Shown here in pieces: positions 1-6,152 of a stretch of 37,917 nt of DNA. The stretch comes from Kitasatospora griseola (GTDB lineage: Bacteria > Actinomycetota > Actinomycetes > Streptomycetales > Streptomycetaceae). The stretch's first letter is position 1; the number at the start of each line of letters is the position of its first letter. The translations under genes were made by a program, and so were the position numbers. Under the pieces are notes generated by a model. It was not told the origin of the DNA, made no database searches, and worked only from the letters and a program-made list of their open reading frames with translations. The DNA is taken from positions 1 through 37,917 of the forward strand of contig NZ_BMRI01000037.1 of the NCBI RefSeq assembly GCF_014648555.1, written 5' to 3'.

Positions 1-83
1 AAAGCGAATCCGCCGCAATCTCCGAAAACGCGCACAGCAAATACGAACGGAGACGCGAAAAGGACGCGACCCGTCACAGATCA

Positions 84-218
84 ACTGGGTGGTTCATGAG
101 GATTGGCCGCCCCGGGACCGTCCACACAGATGCGTGTCCGGTGCTCCCTGCCGAGCGACTAGTCAACACTACGCCGATTGGTGGGCAGGCGCAAATGCCT
201 CTGGACGAACCACCCAGT
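84..218. repeat. 12-bp inverted repeat flanking the 3' end of the kinase gene
   Basis: ACTGGGTGGTTC at 84-95 is the exact inverse of GAACCACCCAGT at 207-218, 111 bp apart. The second copy lies inside the last codons of the kinase gene, where it encodes part of a D-W-V-V stretch. Similarity does not extend beyond the 12 bp. It could be chance or a remnant of a local rearrangement; no mobile-element features are nearby. Positions 1-168 otherwise show no gene that I can support. Confidence 0.3.
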
Positions 219-903
219 CGCAGGCCGTCCGGGTGGCCTCCACCTGAGCGGCGTTGGGTTGGTCGTTGCCGTCGATCCGGCGGCGCGCGGTGGGATGGTC
301 CTGGCCGCCGGCGGTGTGACGGGCGAGGAGTCGGGCGTCCCGAGTGCTGTGGTCGGCGTCCACGTACCAGAGCTCGCGCAGCAGTGCCCGGGCATTCGTC
401 CAGGGGGTGGCAAGGGACGCGAGGTAGTTGCCTTCGGTGATGACCAGGCGGGTGCAGGGGCGGATCAGGTGGCGGGCGGCGACGGGCTCGTCCAGGGTGC
501 GGTCGAAGTCGGGCACGTAGATGTCGTGGAAGCGGTCGGTGGCAACGCGCTGGACGAGGGCGAGGTAGCCGAAGGCGTCGAAGGTCTCGGGGGCGCCCTT
601 GCGGGAGCGCAGACCGAGACGGTCGAGCTGGGCGTTGGAGAGGTGGAAGCCGTCCAGCGGAAGGTAGGCCGCGGTGTCGGGGCCCTCGCGGCGGTTGACC
701 TCGTCGATCAGCACGCGGGCGAGAGTGGACTTCCCAGCCGCGGGCGGGCCGGCCAGACCGAGGAGTGCTCGGCCGGTTCCGCTGCCTGGGCCGCGCAGCA
801 GGCCGAGCGCCCGGGTCACGGCCGCCGCCGCGAGGGCGGGCATGCGTTCGGCGGCCGGTGCGGTGGGAGACGTTCCTACGGCGGAGGTGCCTTCGACGTG
901 CAT
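169..903 (-). CDS. P-loop nucleoside/nucleotide kinase family protein (uridine kinase-like)
   Basis: The 244-residue protein has a Walker A motif, GPPAAGKST, at residues 52-60. This is followed by a P-L-D-G-F-H segment, which is typical of the uridine kinase/phosphoribulokinase/pantothenate kinase fold, and later by an I-T-E-G-N-Y-L strand, also usual in that group. Known members phosphorylate a small hydroxylated substrate (nucleoside, sugar or pantothenate) with ATP in the cytoplasm; the substrate here cannot be read from sequence. The start ATG lies 11 bp after the stop of the upstream S66 peptidase gene, so the two are probably co-transcribed on the minus strand. A GGGTGG stretch upstream of the ATG is a modest ribosome binding site. 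Length is ordinary for the family. Confidence 0.85.
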   Translation of the reverse strand: MHVEGTSAVGTSPTAPAAERMPALAAAAVTRALGLLRGPGSGTGRALLGLAGPPAAGKSTLARVLIDEVNRREGPDTAAYLPLDGFHLSNAQLDRLGLRSRKGAPETFDAFGYLALVQRVATDRFHDIYVPDFDRTLDEPVAARHLIRPCTRLVITEGNYLASLATPWTNARALLRELWYVDADHSTRDARLLARHTAGGQDHPTARRRIDGNDQPNAAQVEATRTACDWVVRPEAFAPAHQSA

Positions 904-914
904 GGCCCGCCACC

Positions 915-1844
915 CTACGCGTCGGTGGAGGGGGTGAGAACGGGGGCGTCGAGCGTGAGCGTGGCGGCATCGGCGTCGAGCGTGGCGGGGACGCCGAGCG
1001 GGACGGTGATGGCGGACGGCGCGTGACCGAAGCCGAGTTCCCAGACGACCGGGATTCCAAGGTCGCCGAAGTGGTCGAGCATCACGGCGCGTACACCGTC
1101 GAGCGGTCCGCAGAGGTCCCAGGAGCCGAGGGCCACGCCGGCCACTCCTTCCAGGGCTCCGCTGCGTCGCAGCTGGGTGAGGATGCGGTCGAGTTGGTAG
1201 GGCTGCTCATTGACGTCCTCCAGGAGGAGCAGCCCGCCTGCGAAGGACGGTCGGGCGCCGGGGGTGCCGCGGTCGGCGGCCAGCAGGGAGGCGCAGCCGC
1301 CCATCAGGACGCCGTGGGCGCGGCCGGGAACGAGGGTCGCGGCATCGGGTCCGCCGAGGACGGTCGTGGTGGCCGGCTCGAACAGGGTGCGGCGCAGGTG
1401 TTCCGCGGTCGGGGCGTCAGTGGTGAACACGCCGGCGGCGGACATTGGCCCGTAGAGAGTGGGGGTGCCCAGCTGCTGCGCGACAGCCTCGTGCAGAACG
1501 GTGGTGTCGCTGAAGCCGATCAGCAGCTTGGGCGGGACGGCGCGCATCGCGTCCCAGTCCAGGAGGTCGACCATCCGATGGGCGCCGAAGCCGCCGCGTA
1601 CACAGAGGACGGCGGCGATGTCGGGGTCCAGCCAGGCGGCTTGCAGGTCGGCAGCGCGGTGGGCGTCGGTGCCGGCGAGGTACGGCAAGGTGGGGTGGGT
1701 GTCGTGGACGTGCGGGAGGACGACCACCTCCAGGCCCCAGGACCGGAGGATGTCGGTTCCGAGGGCGAGTCGTGCGGGGTCGACTGCGCCGCTGGGGGCG
1801 ACGAGGGCGATGCGGTCACCGGGACGGAGCGGGCGCAAGGACAT
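915..1844 (-). CDS. S66 family peptidase (LD-carboxypeptidase-like)
   Basis: The 309-residue protein matches the two-domain S66 serine peptidase pattern. The nucleophile is expected in G-F-S-D-T-T (Ser112). A conserved L-L-L-E-D segment (Glu209) lies in the second half, and a conserved G-F-G-H motif (His274) near the end completes the usual Ser-Glu-His triad. Family members cleave the L,D bond of muropeptide tetrapeptides during cell wall recycling, or act on related modified peptides such as microcin C. No signal peptide is visible, so a cytoplasmic site is likely. The start is supported by AAGGAG eight bases upstream of the ATG. It is the first gene of a likely two-gene minus-strand unit with the downstream kinase. 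Confidence 0.88.
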   Translation of the reverse strand: MSLRPLRPGDRIALVAPSGAVDPARLALGTDILRSWGLEVVVLPHVHDTHPTLPYLAGTDAHRAADLQAAWLDPDIAAVLCVRGGFGAHRMVDLLDWDAMRAVPPKLLIGFSDTTVLHEAVAQQLGTPTLYGPMSAAGVFTTDAPTAEHLRRTLFEPATTTVLGGPDAATLVPGRAHGVLMGGCASLLAADRGTPGARPSFAGGLLLLEDVNEQPYQLDRILTQLRRSGALEGVAGVALGSWDLCGPLDGVRAVMLDHFGDLGIPVVWELGFGHAPSAITVPLGVPATLDADAATLTLDAPVLTPSTDA

Positions 1845-2050
1845 CAGGGAGCTCCTTCATGGTGTGGAGCGCGGGTGGGACCGCGAACGGGGTGCGCATG
1901 GTCTGTCTGCAGGACGGGCGGTCTGCCTGCTGACGATATCCCCCGGTCGTGAACTCACCACCCTGATGCGATGACTGCCGGCCCATCACCTCTCCTCATG
2001 CTCGGCACCGCGCGGCGCCCCGGCTCGTGATCGACGGGATGCCCGACCGC

Positions 2051-2094
2051 GCCGGTGTGCGGGTCGTCGCCGGCCGGTGTGCGGGTCGTCGCCG
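2051..2094. repeat. Perfect tandem duplication of a 22-bp unit
   Basis: Two identical, directly adjacent 22-bp copies (2051-2072 and 2073-2094), beginning GCCGGTGTGCGGG, sit just downstream of the trpS stop codon. The second copy forms one arm of the trpS terminator-like hairpin, so the duplication adds a spare copy of that arm. Confidence 0.85.
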
Positions 2095-2114
2095 CGTACG
2101 ACCTGCACACCGGC
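2073..2114 (-). terminator. Long stem-loop after trpS, terminator-like
   Basis: Positions 2073-2089 and 2098-2114 are inverted copies matching at 16 of 17 positions, separated by an 8-base loop. The hairpin begins 11 bases beyond the trpS stop codon. There is no T-run, which is common for terminators in high-GC actinomycetes. The function is inferred from position and stem strength. Confidence 0.6.
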
Positions 2115-2125
2115 TGCGGGATCGG

Positions 2126-3163
2126 TCAGAAGGTGCCCATCGCGGTGCGGACTTCGGCGAGGGTGCGGTCGGCGATGGCGTTGGCGCGGGCGTTCCCGCT
2201 GTGCAGGACTTCTCGGAGCAGGGCTCGGTCGGCGGCCAGCTCGGTGCGCCGGGCGCGCAGCGGGCGGAGGTGCTCGTTGACCGCCTCGGTGGCGGTGCGC
2301 TTGAGCCGAGCGGCGCCGCCGGAACCGATCTCCTCGGCGACGGCGTGCGGGTCGCGGCCCTGACAGAGGGCGATCAGCAGCACCAGGTTGGAGACGCCGG
2401 AACGGGTCGCGGGGTCGTAGCTGATGTGCCGGTCGTTGTCGGTGACCGCGCCGCGCAGCAGCCGCGCGGTCTCGTCCTCGTCGGCGCCGAGGGTGATGGC
2501 GTTGCCCCGGCTCTTGCTCATCTTGCCGGCGTCGATGCCGAGGAGCAGTGGAGCCTCGGACAGCAGGGCCTGCGGTTCGGGGAACAGCGGGGTGTAGCGG
2601 TCGTTGAAGCGGCGGGCGATGGTGCGGGTGATCTCCAGGTGCGGCAGTTGGTCCTGACCGACCGGGACCAGGTCGGCCTTGCAGAACAACAGGTCGGCGG
2701 CCTGATGGACGGGGTAGGTGAACATCAGCCCGCTGACCGCCGCCTGCCGGGAGTGGGTGATCTCGTCCTTGACGGTGGGGTTGCGGGAAAGTTCGGCGAC
2801 GCTGATCAGGCTGAGAAAGGGCAGCATCAGCTGGTTGAGTGCGGGGACGGCGCTGTGGGTGAAGATCGTGGCCCGGTCCGGGTCGACTCCGGCGGCCAGG
2901 TAGTCGAGGACCAGGTTCTCGGCGTGCTCGGCGACCCGGTCGGCCCGGTCCCGATCGGTGATCACCTGGTAGTCGGCGATCACGATCATCAACTCGATGT
3001 CCTGGAGCTGGAGTTGGACCCGGTTCTGGAGCGTGCCGAAGTAGTGCCCGAGGTGAAGTGGTCCGGTCGGACGGTCGCCGGTCAGGACGCGGCGGTGGCC
3101 TTCGGCGGTGGGGGCGATCAGCGGGTTGGCGGTGCCGGGTGCGGTGTCCGGGACGGTGGTCAT
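2126..3163 (-). CDS. trpS: Tryptophanyl-tRNA synthetase, auxiliary (attenuator-controlled) type
   Basis: The 345-residue class I aminoacyl-tRNA synthetase charges tRNA-Trp with tryptophan. The HIGH-type motif is HLGH (residues 37-40) and the KMSKS loop is intact (about residues 211-215). The start at 3163 is chosen because GGAGGAG lies nine bases upstream and the homologous region begins shortly after it; the frame stays open further upstream, but that stretch is the untranslated leader. Streptomyces typically have a housekeeping enzyme and an indolmycin-resistant auxiliary enzyme whose gene is induced by ribosome-mediated attenuation. The leader peptide and four-arm attenuator upstream place this gene in the auxiliary class. 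Resistance itself is inferred, not visible. A long hairpin follows the stop. Confidence 0.93.
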   Translation of the reverse strand: MTTVPDTAPGTANPLIAPTAEGHRRVLTGDRPTGPLHLGHYFGTLQNRVQLQLQDIELMIVIADYQVITDRDRADRVAEHAENLVLDYLAAGVDPDRATIFTHSAVPALNQLMLPFLSLISVAELSRNPTVKDEITHSRQAAVSGLMFTYPVHQAADLLFCKADLVPVGQDQLPHLEITRTIARRFNDRYTPLFPEPQALLSEAPLLLGIDAGKMSKSRGNAITLGADEDETARLLRGAVTDNDRHISYDPATRSGVSNLVLLIALCQGRDPHAVAEEIGSGGAARLKRTATEAVNEHLRPLRARRTELAADRALLREVLHSGNARANAIADRTLAEVRTAMGTF

Positions 3164-3240
3164 GGCGGGACTTCTCCTCCGGTTTGCGGTGGTGACCGCC
3201 CGCCGGGGTGGGCCCGTGTCCGTCGGAGATGCTCGTGCCG

Positions 3241-3300
3241 GGGCCGCCCGTACGGACGGCCCTGGAGTCATGCGAGGGGATCGGCCGTCCTAGGACGGCC
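3241..3300 (-). promoter_or_regulatory. Ribosome-mediated Trp attenuator with four pairing arms
   Basis: On the minus strand, downstream of two Trp codons, are arm 1 GGCCGTCC (3293-3300), arm 2 GGACGGCC (3283-3290), arm 3 GGCCGTCC (3254-3261) and arm 4 GGGCGGCCC (3241-3249). Arms 1 and 2 pair perfectly and arms 2 and 3 pair perfectly (arms 1 and 3 are identical). Arm 3 extended by one G pairs with arm 4 as a nine-bp stem with one G-U and a GTAC loop. The leader stop codon sits between arms 1 and 2. The layout predicts that a ribosome stalled at the Trp codons hides arm 1 and allows the 2:3 antiterminator, while one reaching the stop allows the 3:4 terminator. No U-tract follows 3:4. Confidence 0.85.
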
Positions 3301-3328
3301 ACCAGCACAGGCATGACATGAGAGACAT
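3290..3328 (-). CDS. Trp leader peptide (12 aa) of trpS
   Basis: The small frame encodes MSLMSCLCWWPS and then stops at TAG. Two consecutive Trp codons occupy positions 9-10, immediately before attenuator arm 1, and the second overlaps the first two bases of that arm. This is the design expected of a sensor of charged tRNA-Trp. No strong Shine-Dalgarno sequence precedes the ATG. TATGGT ends six bases before it, so the leader may be translated from a leaderless transcript. An internal ATG at codon 4 is an alternative start that keeps both Trp codons. The peptide is not expected to have a function of its own. Confidence 0.8.
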   Translation of the reverse strand: MSLMSCLCWWPS

Positions 3329-3477
3329 GCGTTCACCATAACGCGGTCGCGCAGGTAAGCGGGCGGATTTCGGGCGGGGCGGGAAGGAACCGTCAGGCTG
3401 TCCACACACGTCCCTTGGCCCGGCGTGCCCTGGTGGTGCAGGATCGGGCGAGCCGAGAATCCGGAGGGTTTGCAGTC

Positions 3478-4299
3478 ATGACCTCGCTCGACCAGAACGC
3501 GCCGAACCGGCCGGCCGCGGATGCCAACAGCCCTGCGGCGAGCGCGGATTCGACAGGCTCCGGTTCGGGGCACGGCTCGACGCCGTCCGGATCGGACCTG
3601 AGCGGGCACTCGGACGCCGATACGGACAGCCACAGAGCACCGAACGGCCTCGGCGGAGCTCCCACCGGATTGCCGGCGGTGCCCGGGCCTGCACGGGAAG
3701 GCGACGCTCTCGCAGCGGCAGGTGCCGATGGCTTGGTGACAGGCAGAGCCGTGGGCACCCCGAGGTCGCCCGGCTGGTCGTCGGGGGCCTGGGGCGCGGT
3801 GGCAGGGCGGGTCCGGCCACCACGACGGCCGACCCCCTCGCGGCGGCTGAGCCAGGTACGGGCCGTTCCGCCCGCGTCGGCACCGTTCGACGGCACGGCG
3901 GTGAGCGGGCTGGTCGATGCCGAGCCGGAGAGCGCGCCGATCTCCCCCGTGGGGGTGCCGATGGGCGTGCTGATCGGCGGGTCGCTCGGACCGACCGACA
4001 GTGCCGGCCCCGGCGTGGCCCGGACCGCGGAGCGCCGGGTGTCCGCCCAGTTGCTGCGGTTCGGCTCCGGGACCTGCCAGGTGGTGCTGCCTGAGTGGCG
4101 GTCGGCCATCGCCGTGTCGGTCCCCACCGAGCAGTTGCAGCGCTCGACCGGGATGAGCCCGGAGGAGTTGCGCTCCGCCCTGCTGTCGGTGGTGATCAAC
4201 CCGGAGGCCGTGCACGACCGCGAACTGGGGCTGCGCGACTGGCAGGCCGAGGTCCCAGCGGCTCGCGGACGCCGGAGGGGTCGGCGCCAGGTCCGTTGA
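3478..4299 (+). CDS. Hypothetical protein with low-complexity N-terminus
   Basis: The 273-residue protein is of unknown function. The ATG at 3478 is preferred over an upstream in-frame start because GGAGGG lies about 12 bases before it. The first half is rich in Ser, Gly, Asp, Pro and Ala with no clear fold. The C-terminal part (from about residue 185) looks folded and conserved, with alternating hydrophobic residues, a V-V-L-P-E-W-R segment and an M-S-P-E-E-L-R segment suggesting a short helix. It ends in an Arg-rich tail. There is no signal peptide or membrane segment. It runs convergently towards the Nudix gene and divergently from trpS. I do not recognise the family. Confidence 0.6.
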   Translation: MTSLDQNAPNRPAADANSPAASADSTGSGSGHGSTPSGSDLSGHSDADTDSHRAPNGLGGAPTGLPAVPGPAREGDALAAAGADGLVTGRAVGTPRSPGWSSGAWGAVAGRVRPPRRPTPSRRLSQVRAVPPASAPFDGTAVSGLVDAEPESAPISPVGVPMGVLIGGSLGPTDSAGPGVARTAERRVSAQLLRFGSGTCQVVLPEWRSAIAVSVPTEQLQRSTGMSPEELRSALLSVVINPEAVHDRELGLRDWQAEVPAARGRRRGRRQVR

Positions 4300-4467
4300 G
4301 CGGTCTCGACCGGCTTCAGCTGCGGGGCAGTTGCGGGTGCAGGTGCGCCGAGGCGGCTGGTGCCGGGTGAAGCGGGTGACGGATGTGGGTGCCCGGGCTG
4401 GGCAGCTCCTCTCTGCGGGCTGCCGGAGTTCGGCGCGGCCGGGGTGTGGCGGCTCGCCGGACTGGCG

Positions 4468-5028
4468 TCAACTGCGCTGATGTGTAGTGGCGTTGGGCAC
4501 GTAGCCGAGGTGGACGGGGACGATCGGACCGGCATCCGCAGTGCAGAGCCCGGCGACCAGGGCCGCCAGGTTCGGCGGCCAGAGCGGATCGGCGTTCGGC
4601 GCGGCCAACTCGTCCGGCGTCCACCAGCGCCATCCGAGGATGCCGTCGACGCGGTGGACCGCCGCCACGTCTCCGGGCTCGCGCCGCGGACCGCGAGCCA
4701 GGAATATGTGCTCGTGCTGACGGACAGGCGTGCCGTGCCAGGTGAAGTCGTGCTCCCAGGTGCAGAGGAGTTCACCGGGCCGGAGGTCGGTCCAGCCGGT
4801 CTCCTCGCGCAGCTCACGGAGCGCTCCCTCGGCAGGCGTTTCGCCTGGCTCCAGGCCACCGCCCGGAGCGTTCCAGTGCACCCCGACTTCGGAGTTGTCC
4901 GATCGGAACAGGAACACCTCACCCTCCGGCGAGAGCACCACCGTTCGCGCCGCTCGACGGGGTAGCCGTTCGCCCTTGGACTTCTGACGTCCTGTGATCC
5001 ACCGCACACGCGAAGCCTGGCAGTGCAA
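4468..5028 (-). CDS. Nudix hydrolase
   Basis: The 186-residue protein has a complete Nudix box, running from G-G-L-E-P-G-E to R-E-L-R-E-E-T-G-W, which binds the divalent metals that attack a nucleoside-diphosphate-linked substrate. A P-G-G-G just before the box and a W-R-W-W-T-P-D-E-L segment after it are typical of small housekeeping Nudix proteins. The substrate cannot be assigned. The N-terminus is uncertain because no good ribosome binding site was seen, and the real protein could begin near residue 20, where homology is expected to start. It is convergent with the hypothetical gene ending at 4299 and divergent from the ATP-grasp gene. The 168-bp gap at 4300-4467 shows no gene. Confidence 0.87.
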   Translation of the reverse strand: MHCQASRVRWITGRQKSKGERLPRRAARTVVLSPEGEVFLFRSDNSEVGVHWNAPGGGLEPGETPAEGALRELREETGWTDLRPGELLCTWEHDFTWHGTPVRQHEHIFLARGPRREPGDVAAVHRVDGILGWRWWTPDELAAPNADPLWPPNLAALVAGLCTADAGPIVPVHLGYVPNATTHQRS

Positions 5029-5156
5029 GTGACGGACTGTCGATCGAGTTTTCGGCCGTTGCGACCAGCCCGGCGCGGGAACGCGGAGCAGAATGCCTGG
5101 TCAACGCAGGGTCAAGGACAGCCTGTCAACCGATCGGTGGATCTAATCTGAGCCTC

Positions 5157-6080
5157 ATGGTCGACCCCACCGTCATCCTCCCCTCGGACCCGCTCCTGCC
5201 GCGTCGGACCGACCCGCACTTCGCCTGGGAGGCCGAGCTGATTCGGGCCGCCGGCGGCCGTCCGGCGCTGCTCGACCACGACGCTCTGCTGGCCGGGGAC
5301 GTCGAGGCTGCCGTCCGGCGCGTCCCCGCCGGGTCGGGCGGGCTCTGGTACCGGGGTTGGATGATTCCCGTCGCCCGCTATGCCGCGCTGGCCGAGGCAC
5401 TGGCCGACCGCGGCTGCAGCCTGCTGACCGGCTCGGGCGAGTACGCCACCGCCCATGAACTGCCCGGCTGGTACCGGACGTTCGAGCCCGTCACACCTGC
5501 CAGCAGTTGGCTCCCCGGCCGCTCCTGGGACCGCTACGCCCTGGCTGCCGCCGCCTCGGCCCTGGGCGGGCAGGGCCCCGCGATCGTGAAGGACTACGTC
5601 AAGTCCCGCAAGCACGAGTGGCACGAGGCCTGTTACGTGCCCGAGTTGGCCGACCTCGACGCGGTGGAGCGCGTGGCTGCCCGCTTCGCCGAACTGCAGG
5701 ACGAGTTCCTCGCGGGCGGGCTGGTGCTCCGTCGCTTCGAGGACTTCGCGCGGACGGCGGACGGCCGGGCCGAGGAGGCCCGGGTCTGGTGGTTGGACGG
5801 CGAGCCCGTGCTGATCGGACCGCACCCCGACTGCCCGTTGAGTCGGGTCGAGCCCGACCTGTCCGCCGTACGCCCGCTGGTGCGGGAGTTGGGGTGCCGC
5901 TTCGTCACCACCGACCTGGCGCGACCGGCCGCGGGCACGGGCGGCCACGACGGCGGCGCCGAAGGCGGATGGCGGGTGGTGGAGGTCGGGGACGGTCAGG
6001 TCAGCGAGCTGCCGTCCGGAGTGGATGCCGAGGTGTTGTTCCGGGCGCTGGTGGGTGCTGCGCAGTCCGCGCAGGCCTGA
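5157..6080 (+). CDS. ATP-grasp domain protein (DUF4343-like)
   Basis: The 307-residue protein resembles the ATP-grasp enzymes often annotated as DUF4343. Visible features are a K-D-Y-V-K-S-R-K-H-E-W-H-E segment (about residues 145-157) placed like the ATP-binding lysine strand, an L-V-L-R-R-F-E-D-F strand, and a closing W-R-V-V-E-V-G-D-G-Q-V-S-E strand that supplies the metal-binding acidic residues. Family members ligate a carboxylate to an amine or thiol using ATP; the substrates are unknown. No Shine-Dalgarno sequence precedes the ATG. A TAATCT hexamer ends seven bases upstream, which would fit a leaderless transcript, though no matching -35 box is clear. Strong hairpins separate it from the convergent ABC exporter gene. 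Confidence 0.75.
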   Translation: MVDPTVILPSDPLLPRRTDPHFAWEAELIRAAGGRPALLDHDALLAGDVEAAVRRVPAGSGGLWYRGWMIPVARYAALAEALADRGCSLLTGSGEYATAHELPGWYRTFEPVTPASSWLPGRSWDRYALAAAASALGGQGPAIVKDYVKSRKHEWHEACYVPELADLDAVERVAARFAELQDEFLAGGLVLRRFEDFARTADGRAEEARVWWLDGEPVLIGPHPDCPLSRVEPDLSAVRPLVRELGCRFVTTDLARPAAGTGGHDGGAEGGWRVVEVGDGQVSELPSGVDAEVLFRALVGAAQSAQA

Positions 6081-6090
6081 GCAGGCCTGC
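6071..6090 (+). terminator. Short GC hairpin over the ATP-grasp stop codon
   Basis: GCAGGCCT and AGGCCTGC form a perfect eight-bp stem with a GAGC loop. It overlaps the stop codon and lies just before a second, larger hairpin. It is likely part of a compound terminator. Confidence 0.4.
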
Positions 6091-6101
6091 TCTCGACCGG
6101 A

Positions 6102-6140
6102 CGGCTCCCGGACCCGACGAGGTGCCGGGCCCGGGAGCCG
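6102..6140. terminator. Bidirectional terminator between convergent genes
   Basis: CGGCTCCCGG at 6102-6111 and its exact inverse CCGGGAGCCG at 6131-6140 form a ten-bp stem. After one mismatch it can extend by three more G-C pairs. It lies between the stop codons of the ATP-grasp gene and the ABC exporter, so it can serve both strands. There is no T-run. Confidence 0.6.
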
Positions 6141-6152
6141 CTGTCGGGACGG

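Noticed and set aside
1816..1986. 56-codon minus-strand frame preceded by a very good GAGGAGAGGTG site, overlapping the S66 gene start
   Set aside because: Third-position GC is only about 75%, well below real genes here, the product has no recognisable feature, and it overlaps the peptidase start by 29 bases. The ribosome site may be chance; low but non-zero chance of being real.
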